Assembly: GCF_006539185.1 (NCBI RefSeq)
Contig: NZ_BJMN01000017.1
Location: forward strand, 1 to 64,000
Source: Streptomyces gardneri
Lineage (GTDB): Bacteria > Actinomycetota > Actinomycetes > Streptomycetales > Streptomycetaceae
DNA: 64,000 nt
Direction of reading: 5' to 3'
The first letter of the stretch is position 1, and every line of letters begins with the position of its first letter. Positions 41,713 to 51,294 of the stretch are shown here, in pieces. Below the pieces are notes generated by a model. That model ran no database searches. It worked only from the letters and a program-made list of their open reading frames with translations, and had not been told where the DNA came from. The position numbers and the translations under genes were made by a program.

Positions 41713-43164
41713 GTGGCCGCATCCCCCAGCCCCGGCGGAGCCACCCCCGACGACCACGTCATCATCATCTCCGGCGCCACCGGCGACCTCGCCCGCCGCA
41801 AGCTCCTGCCCGGCCTGTACCACCTGGCCAGAGCCGGACTGCTCCCCGACCGCTACCGGATCGTCGGCTCGGCCCCCGCCGCGGTCGCCCTCAGCAGCGA
41901 AGCGTTCCGCGAACACGCGCGAGAGGCGGTCGCCGAGTTCGGCCTCGCCAAGCCCGAGGGCCCGCAGTGGCTGGAATTCGAGAGCCGACTCACCTTCGGC
42001 GCCGCCGACCCCGAGGACCCAGGCCCGCTCGTAGCCGCCGTCCAGGAGGCCGAACGGGAGATCGGCGGCACTCCCCGGCTCCTTCACCACCTTGCCGTAC
42101 CCCCGCAGGCCTGCGCCTCGGTCGTGCAGCTGCTCGGTGCCTCCGGACTGGCCCGGAACGCCGGCGTGATCGTGGAGAAGCCGTTCGGCACGGACCTCGC
42201 CTCCGCCCGTGCCCTCAACGACGCCATCCACACCGTCTTCGACGAGTCCCGCGTCTTCCGCATCGACCACTTCCTGGGCAAGGAGTCCGTCGACAACATC
42301 CTCGCCCTGCGGTTCGCCAACGGACTCCTCGAACCGATCTGGAACCGCGACCACATCAGCCACGTGCAGATCGACGTCCCCGAGCACATCGACATCCAAG
42401 GCCGCGCCCACTTCTTCGAGGGCACCGGCACCTTCCGCGACATGATCGTCACGCACCTGTTCCAGCTCCTCGGGTTCATCGCCATGGAACCGCCGGCCAC
42501 CCTGGACGCGAACTCGCTGCGCGCGGAGAAGGACAAGGTCTTCCAGAGCCTGCGCCCCGTCGACCCGGCCCGGGTGGTCCGAGGACAGTACGACGGCTAC
42601 CGCGACGAGCCGGGAGTCGATCCGGCCTCGGACACCGAGACGCTCGCGGCCCTGCGCCTGGAGATCGACAACTGGCGCTGGGCAGGCGTCTCCTTCTACC
42701 TCCGCTCGGGCAAAGCCCTCGCCGCGAGCCGCCACGTCATCACCCTGGGCTTCCGCGAACCGCCCCTGCGGATGTTCCCGCTGGCCGCGCAGGAGTCCGC
42801 CGAAGGCCGTCACAACGAGCTCGTCATCGACTTCAACGACCCCGGAACCATCACCGCCCGCTTCCTCGCCAAGAAGCCCGGCCCCGACATGCGCCTGACT
42901 CCGGCGGACATGGTCTTCGACTACGCCGACTCCTTCAGCCGGGACCACGCCCTGGAGGGCTACGAGCGCCTCATCCTGGACGCCATGCTGGGCGACCAGT
43001 CCCTCTTCACCGACGCGACGGGCATCGAACGACTCTGGGAGGTGGCCGCGCCCCTCCTGGACTCCCCACCGCCGGTCGAACCGTACGCCAAGGGATCCTG
43101 GGGCCCCGACAGCCTGACGGAGCTCATCCGGCCCTACCGCTGGCACCTCCCCCGTAGCAGCTGA
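41713..43164 (+). CDS. zwf: Glucose-6-phosphate dehydrogenase
   Basis: 483 residues. NADP site IIISGATGDLARRKLLPGLY, VIVEKPFGTDLASA, the active-site signature RIDHFLGKESVDNIL, and FFEGTGTFRDMIVTHLFQ further on. It makes 6-phosphogluconolactone from glucose 6-phosphate, feeding NADPH and pentoses. It is not beside gnd, tal/tkt or opcA here, so it may be a second copy serving a local need for NADPH; the divergent-side neighbour is an NADPH-using ene-reductase. GTG 41713 has GAGAGGA about 10 nt upstream. Confidence 0.93.
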   Translation: MAASPSPGGATPDDHVIIISGATGDLARRKLLPGLYHLARAGLLPDRYRIVGSAPAAVALSSEAFREHAREAVAEFGLAKPEGPQWLEFESRLTFGAADPEDPGPLVAAVQEAEREIGGTPRLLHHLAVPPQACASVVQLLGASGLARNAGVIVEKPFGTDLASARALNDAIHTVFDESRVFRIDHFLGKESVDNILALRFANGLLEPIWNRDHISHVQIDVPEHIDIQGRAHFFEGTGTFRDMIVTHLFQLLGFIAMEPPATLDANSLRAEKDKVFQSLRPVDPARVVRGQYDGYRDEPGVDPASDTETLAALRLEIDNWRWAGVSFYLRSGKALAASRHVITLGFREPPLRMFPLAAQESAEGRHNELVIDFNDPGTITARFLAKKPGPDMRLTPADMVFDYADSFSRDHALEGYERLILDAMLGDQSLFTDATGIERLWEVAAPLLDSPPPVEPYAKGSWGPDSLTELIRPYRWHLPRSS

Positions 43165-43204
43165 CCCGGAATCCGCAGCCCGACCGCTTCGGCCGCTGCG
43201 GTCG

Positions 43205-44215
43205 TCACCGCCTCCGGCGCACGCGGAGCGGTCGACCGTCGCCGGCAGCGGGGGAGGAGCGGTCCTGCGCGCGGCCCACGAGCGAGCGTGCGAAGCCGTA
43301 GGCGACCGGAAGCCACGCGGCGACGGCGATCCACAGCAGTACGCGCCCCACCCCCTCCAGCCACCCGACCCCGGTGGCGGCCGACACCGAGAGGGACGCC
43401 ACCGCCGTCATGCCCAGGGGGAAGACCGTCGCCCAGCGACGGACGTCGTAGCCGAGGCGCGGGCGCGCGACCTCGCCGCACAGCAGGACCGCGTACCAGG
43501 CCAGATCGAGAGCCACAAGGACGAGCGTGGCGACCCGCAGCGTCGTGGCCGCCCCGCCCGACCAGACTCCCGAGGCGAGGAGCTTCGATCCGGTCAGTGC
43601 GGAGATCGCCAAGGCCCCACCCGCGATCCACTGGTCACCCGCGCCCGTCAACACCTGGCGGACGTCGAAGCGGGCCAGTGCGTCGACGTACAACACGAGA
43701 CCCAGCAGGAACAGGCAGAGGGCCACCCGGGCAAGCCAGTCGCCGACCTCCGGCGCGAGGACGGCACACAGGACGGCGAGCCCCTGGGTGGCCACACAGA
43801 TCAGGAACACGGCGCCCGGTGCCCGCCGGGTCATGTGCCGGAGGACGGCGATCAGCATCACGGGCCACACCAGCACCGCGATCACCAGGAGCGACACGGC
43901 CACCGGAGTGAGGCCGAGGAGTTCGAACCGGACACCGAGCACCGTCGTGGCGGCGACCGCTGTGAGTGCCGGAGGGGTGTCGGCGATCGACTCCCAGCGG
44001 CGTCGGTCCTCAAGGATCACGGCGGAGAAGCCGAACGCGAGCAGCACCCAGAGTGCCGTGGCCAGGCACAACGCCACCACGGAGACCACCTCGAAGCCGG
44101 TCAGACTCAGACCGACCGACAGGATTCCGGTGGCCATGACCGCAGCACCGGTCACCGGCGGCCACGCGGCCCAGTGCCCGGCGTACCGGTGCCTCACCTG
44201 CTGGCGTTCGTGCAT
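43205..44215 (-). CDS. TehA/SLAC1-type (TDT-family) membrane transporter
   Basis: 336 residues, about ten membrane helices. The opening WPPVTGAAVMATGILSVGLSL and late TVFPLGMTAVASLSVSAATG match the TehA/SLAC1/Mae1 anion-channel and dicarboxylate-transporter family. C-terminus short and basic. ATG 44215 after GATGGGG. Probably carries an anion or tellurite-like/dicarboxylate substrate. It follows the broken phosphatase on the same strand. Confidence 0.75.
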   Translation of the reverse strand: MHERQQVRHRYAGHWAAWPPVTGAAVMATGILSVGLSLTGFEVVSVVALCLATALWVLLAFGFSAVILEDRRRWESIADTPPALTAVAATTVLGVRFELLGLTPVAVSLLVIAVLVWPVMLIAVLRHMTRRAPGAVFLICVATQGLAVLCAVLAPEVGDWLARVALCLFLLGLVLYVDALARFDVRQVLTGAGDQWIAGGALAISALTGSKLLASGVWSGGAATTLRVATLVLVALDLAWYAVLLCGEVARPRLGYDVRRWATVFPLGMTAVASLSVSAATGVGWLEGVGRVLLWIAVAAWLPVAYGFARSLVGRAQDRSSPAAGDGRPLRVRRRR

Positions 44216-44337
44216 GGCCCCATCGCATCGCTGCTTCCGGCGGCCCGCCACTCGTCGGAGCGGGCGGGCGAGGGGGCGGAACCGGCACCCGTTCGGCTCT
44301 GCCGAGTGCCTCGGTGGCGCGTATCGGCGGTGCCGTG

Positions 44338-44947
44338 TCACTCGTGGACAGGAGGGAGCGGACGCTGGTTCCAGCCCGACACCACCGGCAGTCCGTGCTC
44401 CGTGGACAGCCTGCCGACCCGCGCTGTGGCGAGGAGGAACAGCCGGCCCTCGGAGGGCGGCAGGCCGAGGTAGCGGGCGGTCAGGACGCGCAGCAGATGC
44501 GCGTGCGCGACCAGCACGCCGTCCTCCTCGGAGGCGGCGAGAAGGGACGCGACGCGCCAGGACCCGGTCAGCGCGCCGCCCCACGTCCTCCGTGGTCTCG
44601 CCCGGCCGGCCGTCGGCGTACGGGGCCACGCCGTCCTCCCACAGGGACCAGTCGGGCCGGGTCTCGTGGATGTGGGCGGTGGTCAGCCCCTCGTACCCGC
44701 CGTAGTCCCACTCGTGCAGGTCCTCGTCGACCACCGTGTCCCGCAGCCCGGCCAGGTCCGCCGTGTGTCGGGCGCGCTGCAGGGGACTGGTGAGCACGAA
44801 GGAAGTGGGGCGGCCCTCGAAGAACGGGGCGAGTGTACGGGCCTCCGCCTCGCCTTCCGGCGTGAGCGGCAGATCGGTAAGGCCGGTGTGGCGTCCAGTG
44901 GCGCTCCACTCCGTCTCGCCATGGCGGATCAGGATGAGGTCACTCAT
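44338..44947 (-). pseudogene. Histidine phosphatase (phosphoglycerate mutase-like), frameshifted
   Basis: Starts normally at 44947 with LILIRHGETEWSATGRHTGL (catalytic His in RHGE) and continues to PGETTEDVGRRADRVLA. Near 44565 one extra base shifts the frame; the other frame then reads ASLLAASEEDGVLVAHAHLLRVLTARYLGLP with the second active-site His and ends GWNQRPLPPVHE at TGA 44338-44340. The unshifted frame runs on uselessly into the next gene. Either a true frameshift or a base-call error. Confidence 0.75.
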
Positions 44948-45129
44948 GGCGGCGGTGCTCCGTTCGTCGGCATGACGGCGCGGGCCTCTGCCGCCGTGGG
45001 GCGGCCGGGAGACAGGTCCCGCACTCCAGCATGGGGCCCTCGGCGCCGGTCACGCACCGTGAGAACGCTGCACGGGTGCGACGCCGGAAGCGGGGGCGAC
45101 AGCGCGGTGCACGGAGGTAGCGGGTCGGG

Positions 45130-45870
45130 TCAGCGGCGCAGCGCGGTGCGCAGCGTCAGGCCGTGGTGGCGCCGCAGCCGGGACAGCTCCCACCACGACA
45201 GCGCCGTCACCGTGACGGGCACGCCGAGGATGAAGAGCCTCCGGACCCCCGGCGGAGCCTGGTCGTAGGCGCCGGTGGTCACATCCAGGAGGGCCATCTC
45301 CCACACCAGGACGCAGGCGAGGATCGGTGGCAGCACCTCGTGGATGTCGGCGGTGCGGAACACGCGCACCCACGACAGTCCGATGCCGTAGAGGCGAAGC
45401 CGATGGACCACACGAACAGGGCGATGACGACGACCCGCCCGGGGAGCCCCACGGCGTCCCTGAACCCCGCCGACTCCGGTGCCATGGCGAGGGCGGAGGT
45501 GCCCATGGATGCCATGATGGCCAGGACCGAGCCGAGGGGCCGCAGGGCCCGGGGCAGGTAGACCCGGCGGAGGCCGTCCCGTGCGGCTGCCAGAAGGCGC
45601 CCACCACCACGGGGAAGGTGCACACGAGAACCAGCACGCTGGTCCAGCTCTGGTCGTCGTCCGCCACGCCCTGGACGTCGTCGGCGGTCGCGACGGCCTT
45701 GTAGCTGAGCATCAGGCCCAACCAGGCCAGGTGCCCCAGCCCGGTCCGCCAGTACGGGAGCTTGCGGACCTCCCGGTCGTCGACGAGCCCGGGACGCGAG
45801 GGACGGAAGGTCCGCTGGGCGGCGGACAGGAGGTTGCAGAGGCCGGTGAGCGTCCGCGCGGACGCCCTGA
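45130..45870 (-). pseudogene. Multi-pass membrane protein broken by two frameshifts
   Basis: Three pieces in three frames read in order as one protein: LVDDREVRKLPYWRTGLGH and LVLVCTFPVVVGAFWQPHG, then RALRPLGSVLAIMASMGTSAL and GRVVVIALFVWSIGFAS, then LYGIGLSWVRVFRTADIH, LPPILACVLVWEMALLDV and GVPVTVTALSWWELS. Shifts lie near 45580 and 45400. Membrane helices are intact within pieces. Family not recognised; ends at 45130. Confidence 0.6.
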
Positions 45871-45954
45871 TGCGCCTCGGGCTCCATCCCCCGACCAGCC
45901 GACCCCGGTTCCGGGCGACCCGCGGCCGCCCGACTGGTGGGGGCCGTGGGCGCG

Positions 45955-47140
45955 ATGAGTTCGGACTGCGCACACCCGGCCACGAGTACAGCCTCGACGG
46001 ACGGTTCTTCGCCTACGAGCAGGTGTCCAGCGTCGCGCAGCTCTACGACCGGTGCACCGGCATGGTCCGCGACACCCAGCAGCTCATGCTCACCAAGGGC
46101 CTGTCCGCGTACGTCTACACCGAGATCACCGACGTCGAGGGCGAGTACAACGGCCTGTTCAGCTACGACCGCAGGGTCTAGAAGGTCGACACCGCCCGAC
46201 TCCGGGCCGCGCACGGCGCGCTCATCGCTGCCTCCCGCAACCTCAACGCCACGCCGGGCCTCAGTCTCGGCCACATCCGCTCCTTCCGGGTCACCACCCC
46301 CGGCTACACCGATCGCTACCTCCGCCACTCCGACTGCCTGGCCCGGACCGACGTGCTGACCGCGGCCTCCGCCGACGGCGCCCGCCAGGACGCCTCGTTC
46401 CGCACCGTCACCGGGCTCGCCGACCCTCGCTGCCACTCCTTCGAGTCGGCGAGCCCCCCGGCCGCTACCTGCGCCACTCCGGTGGCCGCGTACGCCTCGA
46501 CGGCGACACCGGCGGCACGTTCCGCGGCCGACGCCACCTGGTGCGCCCGCACCGGAATCGCGGCTGGGGGCACCTCGTACGAGTCACTGAACTTCCCCGG
46601 CTCCTATCTGCGCCACAACGCCGCGGCGTGTACCTCGCCCGAAGCGGTGGCCCGAACGCCTGGGACGCGGCGTCCTCCTTCGCGGCGGACGCGACGTGGA
46701 GCACCGGCGACCCCGCCCTGTGGCGCAGCTCGGTGCTCCTCCCCACAGACGTGCGGCGCTCGCTGCGCGTCACCACCTGGGGGCACCCTGCTGAAGCAGG
46801 ACGCCACCTTCACGCTGCGCCGCGGGCTCGCCGACTCCTCGTGCTACTCGTTCGAGTCGGTGAACTACCCCGGCCGGTACCTGCGTCACGCCGACAGCCG
46901 GGTCCGCACGGCGGCCGACGACGGCACGGCGCTCTTCCGCCAGGACGCCACCTTCCGTGCCCGCCCGGGCATCGGCGGGACCGGCGTCACCTTCGAGTCG
47001 CTGAACATACCTGGCTTCTACCTGCGCCATTTCGAGTCCCCGGCGTACATCGCCTCGGGCGCGGGAAGCGGGGGCTTCGACCGCCCCCAGACGCTCGGCG
47101 CCGTCAGCAGCTGGTCGGTCGGAGGCGCCCTGGGCGCCCT
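45955..47140 (+). pseudogene. GH2-type glycosidase C-terminus with AbfB-like domains, decayed
   Basis: The first part, FAYEQVSSVAQLYDRCTGM then LSAYVYTEITDVEGEYNGLFSYDRRV, is the C-terminal end of a glycoside hydrolase family 2 catalytic region. A TAG at 46179-46181 interrupts it. After that come repeats of FESLN/VxYPGxYLRH (arabinofuranose-binding AbfB/CBM42 beta-trefoil) with at least two further frameshifts (near 46450 and 46790). The N-terminal catalytic part is absent. Originally a large secreted plant-polysaccharide or wall-glycan enzyme. Confidence 0.65.
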
Positions 47141-47239
47141 GATGGGAACCCCGTCCGGCCCGTGCGGGCCTGACGGGAAGCCGTACCGCGGGTCCTTCCG
47201 GGCGCCGGTGCCTGGAAGGACCCGTCCGGCGTCACGGAC

Positions 47240-48382
47240 TCAGGCGGTGTGCAGCCGCAGGCCGTACCGGCCGAGGATCTCGTTGATCGGCTGGAACCAC
47301 GTCTCGCCGCCGGAGGAGCAGTTGCCCCAGCCGCCGGAGGTGACGCCCTGGGCCTGGTCACCGCTGAGGAGCGAGCCGCCGGAGTCGCCGCCCTCGGCGC
47401 AGACGCTGGTCTTGGTCATCTGGTACACGGCGCCCTGGCTGTAGTTCACCGTCTCGTTCTTGGCCAGGACCGTGCCGCAGCGCCAGTGCGTGGTCGAGCC
47501 GGAGCGGCAGATCGAGGAGCCCACCGGCGCCTCGGCCGACCCGCGGACGAGCTGGTCGGGGATGGTGCCCCAGCCGAGGACGACGGGCACGGTCCACCAG
47601 CCGCTGTGGATCGAGACGTACGCGTAGTCGTCGCCCGGGAACGAGGAGCCCTGGAAGGTGCCCATCGCGGAACCGTCCCAGCCGCGCACCGCCGCGCCTG
47701 CCCGGCCGCAGTGCCCGGCCGTCACGAAGCCCCCGTACACGGAGAAGCCGATCGAGCAGCGGACGTTGCCGGTGTAGTACGGGTCGCCGCCGACCGTGCC
47801 CGCCGCGTAGGTACGGGGCGCCTGCGCCGTCTCGGCGACGGTGACGGCGCCGCCGGCCCGGGCCCGGTCCACGAAGGACCGCACGGCGGGGGTCTGCCGC
47901 TCGGAGCGCACGACGTCGACCACGACGCTGTTGCTCCTCGGGTCGACGTGCCAGCCGGCCACTCCGGCGGGTGCGTTCAGCGTGTCCAGGCGGGCCTTGG
48001 CGCGGTCCAGTGCCGCCGCGCTGTGCCGGACCAGCCGGGTGTCGGCGCCCAGTGCCCGGACCTCGGCCTCCTCGGTGCGGTCGGTCACGGCGACGACGAG
48101 CCGCCCGGTCGCCGCGTCGAACCAGGAACCGCCGTAGGCGGCGCCCGCGCTCCGGCGGGCGGCCTTCTCCACCTCGACGGCGGCCTTCTCGGCGCTGAGC
48201 CGCTCCTCGGCCTCGGCCGCCGTGAGCCCGAGGTCCCGGCTCATGGCGTCGAGGAGGCTGGCCGAGGCGGATGGCGCCGCCGCGGGCTCCGGGAGCGGGG
48301 CCGCGCCGGCCTGGGCGGCGCCCAGACCGACCGTCAGGAGCACGGCGGCGATGGCGGCGCGCAGGGGGGTGGTGCGTTTCAC
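47240..48382 (-). CDS. Streptogrisin/alpha-lytic-type serine protease (S1), with pro-region
   Basis: 380 residues: signal peptide (AAIAAVLLTVGLGAAQAGA), pro-region (about 40-190, chaperone for folding) and mature S1 protease. Catalytic triad: His in FVTAGHCGRAG, Asp in GDDYAYVSIH, Ser in EGGDSGGSLLSG. Six mature-region Cys fit the usual disulphides. Secreted endopeptidase. GTG 48382 has AGGAGGT immediately upstream. A perfect LacI-type palindrome lies 32 bp before the start, hinting at carbon-source control. Confidence 0.93.
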   Translation of the reverse strand: MKRTTPLRAAIAAVLLTVGLGAAQAGAAPLPEPAAAPSASASLLDAMSRDLGLTAAEAEERLSAEKAAVEVEKAARRSAGAAYGGSWFDAATGRLVVAVTDRTEEAEVRALGADTRLVRHSAAALDRAKARLDTLNAPAGVAGWHVDPRSNSVVVDVVRSERQTPAVRSFVDRARAGGAVTVAETAQAPRTYAAGTVGGDPYYTGNVRCSIGFSVYGGFVTAGHCGRAGAAVRGWDGSAMGTFQGSSFPGDDYAYVSIHSGWWTVPVVLGWGTIPDQLVRGSAEAPVGSSICRSGSTTHWRCGTVLAKNETVNYSQGAVYQMTKTSVCAEGGDSGGSLLSGDQAQGVTSGGWGNCSSGGETWFQPINEILGRYGLRLHTA

Positions 48383-48413
48383 GGGACCTCCTGGTGTGGG
48401 GGGTTGGCCATCT

Positions 48414-48427
48414 TGAGAGCGCTCTCA
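48414..48427. promoter_or_regulatory. LacI-family operator candidate (TGAGAGCGCTCTCA)
   Basis: A perfect 14-bp palindrome in the leader or promoter of the protease gene. It differs from the CebR/CelR-type box TGGGAGCGCTCCCA only at two symmetric positions and has the CG centre typical of LacI-family sites. No LacI-type gene is in the window. Confidence 0.6.
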
Positions 48428-48531
48428 GTGAGCGTCGCCGCCACGCTAACCGCCCACGCTTGTCAGGTCCATACCAGGTTTCGGCCGTCGCGACGGCAGC
48501 CCCGGAGCACCGCCCCCGGGCATGGCGAAGT

Positions 48532-48563
48532 CCCGGACCGCGGGCCCGTGCCCGCGGTCCGGG
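48532..48563 (-). terminator. 14-bp hairpin after the LamG fragment
   Basis: Arms 48532-48545 and 48550-48563 (CCCGGACCGCGGGC and its complement) with a 4-nt loop, 48 bp past the stop at 48612. Confidence 0.65.
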
Positions 48564-48611
48564 GATCCCAGGGCCGCCGCGGTGCTCCCGCGCGGCCCCG
48601 CGGACGTCGCC

Positions 48612-49298
48612 CTACGGCTTCTCGGCTGCGTGCAGCGCGGCCACCTCCTCGGAGGAAAGCGCCTTGTCGAAGGCGTGCACCCCGTCGGCCGAGCCCTTCC
48701 AGAAGTCCACGTTCCCGCCGCCCCACTTGGCGCGGCCGACCGCGCACGGACCCGTGCTCACATCGGCCGGACCTGCGACCGCCGTGGAGGCGAGGACGCC
48801 GTCGACGTACAGCCGGATCTCGTTCCTCTCGGCGTCCCTGATGTCCACCAGGTGGTACCAGCGCCCCAGTTCGGGAGTCGTGACGTAGTGGGCGCGGTTG
48901 CCGCCCGAGGTGCTGAAGGCGAAGGCGCCCTGGCCGTACTGGAGGTAGAAGGGGTTCTCCTGGCGTCGGCCGTCCTGGCTCACCACGGTCGCGTAGCTGC
49001 CCGGCAGGGAGTCCAGCGTCGCCCACGCCGACACGGAGTAGCTCGTCGTGGTGTCGATGACGGGCCCGTCCGCCTGGGCGAAGTGGCCCTGGCCGTCGAA
49101 TTTCAGCGCACTTCCGCCGAACCCGGCGCTCCAGCCCGTTCCCTCGTTGAGCGTGAGCGTCCGTCCGCTCGGTCCCGAGTCACGGGCGGTCGTGCCCGCG
49201 CCTGTTCCTGACCGGGACGAGCCGGAGCCGGACAGGAAGAGGCAGTTCACAGACCTTGTGCCAGAGCCCCTAGAAGTGAACGAAGCCGACTCTGGCAC
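48612..49298 (-). pseudogene. LamG (concanavalin A-like) domain, 5'-truncated
   Basis: The LamG jelly-roll begins at about GAGTTARDSGPSGRTLTLN and runs through SALKFDGQGHFA, YSVSAWATLDS, GRWYHLVDIRDA, LYVDGVLAS and ADGVHAFDKALSSEEVAALHA, a complete ~180-residue sugar-binding-type domain with its normal end and terminator. Upstream of it there is no signal peptide or catalytic domain; the first ~35 codons look like noise. I read it as the tail of a lost secreted glycosidase. Confidence 0.6.
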
Positions 49299-49319
49299 GG
49301 TCTCCTCCTTGCCTCAGGC

Positions 49320-49565
49320 TGTTCACGGCCCGATGAAGTCCCCAGCCGTTGCCAGCGCTGTGGGCCCGGGCCAGGTGAAGCTGCCGCCCCGGTGGGCGTG
49401 CCGTAGTGCGGCATGACGTGCCATACGTTGCCGCCGCTTCCCTGCATCGCGGCATTGATACTCACGTCGAAGGGCACGTCGCCGAGCAGTTCGTTGTTCG
49501 GCCAGGTCGCAGCGGCATCGCCGCCGGATCGGCCGATCGCTCACGGGAAGGCGCACGTGAGGCAC
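49320..49565 (-). pseudogene. Fragment in two frames, unknown protein
   Basis: One frame reads WPNNELLGDVPFDVSINAAM and GGNVWHVMPHYGTPTG; near 49400 the sense seems to move to a second frame, GGSFTWPGPTALATAGDFIGP with a stop. The pieces look like the tail of a secreted protein. Low certainty. Confidence 0.25.
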
Positions 49566-49595
49566 GGAGCGGAGGCCGGTATCTCCGGGGAGGAG

Positions 49596-50393
49596 TCACC
49601 TTGCTGGATCCCAGACGCCGTCGAACAAGGCGAGCTCCAGCAGGTCCGGGCTTGACTCAGGCCACCCGATCCCAGAAGAGACGAGCTGCTCGGCGGCGGC
49701 GTTGATCCAGCGCAGGTAGACCCCGTAACGGTGCGGCGTCCAGCCGCCGTCCGACCAAGTCCAGGCCGCCACGCCCGACGCTGACGTCAGTCCCGTCTCC
49801 AGCCCGACCCGCGTAGCGTGGGTGCGCACGACGCGCGCAACCCTCTGGTCAAGGATCAGTGCACGAGGGGCAGCGGGAGCGTCCATGGCCAGGCCGAGGA
49901 AGTAGAGCAGCTTGGTGAAGAAGGCCGGCCCCAGCCCCCTTACCGCCCTGCACAGCACGCGATAAGCCGCGACCGCGCCTTCCTCCCGCAGAGCCGCACC
50001 CGCCTTGGCCAACGCATCGGAGACGTTCGGTTCGGCCAAGATCTCCTTGAGGCGGTGTGGTCCGTAGCCAGTTCTTCCTTGCCCCCACACATACGAGGCA
50101 ACAAGGGCTTCGGACAACTCCCCTCCCTTGACCGCCTCTCGCGCAACCGCCACTACCTGGGCGCGGCTGATCGCTGCGCTCGTTGTGTGCGACTGTTCAA
50201 GGAGCTGGTCGGGCCACGGCAAGATGCCCGACCAGCGTGCGGGCACATACTCCACGGCATGAGCGCCGACACCGGTTACGTACCGAGCTCCAGCCCCAGC
50301 CAACCACCCGTGTACGGAGTGCACCGCAGCCGTCGGCAACAGCCGCTTCATCAGCTCGGCGTCCAACGCATCCGCGAGATCCTGTCGTGCCAT
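49596..50393 (-). CDS. 8-oxoguanine DNA glycosylase OGG-fold protein
   Basis: 265 residues from ATG 50393. The helical core has GYGPHRLKEILAEP, then RGLGPAFFTKLLYFLG (helix-hairpin-helix region with a Lys in the catalytic place) and PRALILDQRVARVVR, where Asp follows as in HhH glycosylases. Together these suggest removal of damaged bases, though members of this actinomycete group are little studied. A hexamer repeat directly before the start encodes in-frame Val-Gly codons. Confidence 0.65.
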   Translation of the reverse strand: MARQDLADALDAELMKRLLPTAAVHSVHGWLAGAGARYVTGVGAHAVEYVPARWSGILPWPDQLLEQSHTTSAAISRAQVVAVAREAVKGGELSEALVASYVWGQGRTGYGPHRLKEILAEPNVSDALAKAGAALREEGAVAAYRVLCRAVRGLGPAFFTKLLYFLGLAMDAPAAPRALILDQRVARVVRTHATRVGLETGLTSASGVAAWTWSDGGWTPHRYGVYLRWINAAAEQLVSSGIGWPESSPDLLELALFDGVWDPAR

Positions 50394-50398
50394 CCTCG

Positions 50399-50420
50399 CC
50401 ACTCCCACTCCCACTCCCAC
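50399..50420. repeat. Hexanucleotide repeat before the OGG-fold gene
   Basis: 3.7 copies of CCACTC (GAGTGG on the coding strand) end six bases before ATG 50393. Unit length keeps frame and each copy adds a GTG and a GGGAG ribosome-site-like element, so copy number could tune initiation. Confidence 0.6.
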
Positions 50421-50620
50421 TTCATCGAAACCGGGACCGACGCCTACCGCCTCGCCCCCACGCATGCGCGGGCCGAGAAGCTGACGAAGCCTGGGCTGAC
50501 CGCTGCCGGCTTTACTCGACGGCCCTCCGGGCGGAGGGCCGTCACCGTAGTCGTCTGGCAGGCGATCTTGACCGCCGAGTCATCAGCGGCAGACGCGTAG
50601 CCAGTCGCAGAGGCCCCTGC

Positions 50621-51234
50621 CTACCACTGCGAGAGCGGCGAGCAAGGGCCCAAGGATTGCAGGGCCTGCTGCTCGCTGCGGCGGAGACGACCTGGTTCAT
50701 GGGCGACGCCGCGCTCGGCGATGTCCCGGCCGTGGAAGTGCCATGGGGGCTCCGGCCCATCAGTCGTGGCGGGACGCCCCATGAGGCCGGACACCAGGTC
50801 CAACGCCTCCTGGGTGACGAAGCGGTCGGGGTCGGGGGACTGGAGGTGTCGGCGCAGCAGATCCGGAACGATGCCTTGTTCCTGCTTGTAGGCGGCGAGT
50901 GCGCCTACAAGCAGGACGTTGTACGCCAGGGCGTCCGTGAGGGAGCGAGCACCAAGCGGTTCCACTCGCTGGGGTGGCCGGCGTTCCGGCGAGCCCTTGC
51001 GACGGCTTCGTCGAGGCGCTTGTGGCCTGAGCGCGTCATTGTCTGGACAAGCGCGATCAACTCTCCCGGTACGCCTTCGAGGGCTGGACCGTCGGGCGAT
51101 GCAGTGAACCCGCTACGTGCCCGCGGCGCGGGCGGGAGAGTGTCGCGAATCGCCTGGAGGGCTGCACGGCGGTTCAGCCCGGCCCGTCTCGCACGGCACC
51201 GCAGGCTTCCGGTTCGCCGCTCCCGGTCCTCCAC
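50621..51234 (-). pseudogene. Unknown gene in two overlapping frames
   Basis: The upstream frame reads LEGVPGELIALVQTMTRSGH, RLDEAVARARRNAGHPSEWNRL, and around 50950 continuity passes to a second frame, ARSLTDALAYNVLLVGALAAY and DLLRRHLQSPDPDRFVTQEAL, then LMGRPATTDG. Both have coding-like codon use. One frameshift in a single gene is the simplest view. The ends are uncertain and no family is recognised. Confidence 0.4.
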
Positions 51235-51294
51235 TCCGGCCTGTGTCGTACAGGGGATCGAGGCCAGTCGAGGTTGCGGGGTGGCGCTCGTGGC

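Noticed and set aside
43205..44947. Single 580-residue fusion of histidine phosphatase and TehA-like transporter
   Set aside because: The join consists of ~100 senseless Arg-rich residues; the phosphatase sense continues in another frame to its own stop and the transporter has its own start.
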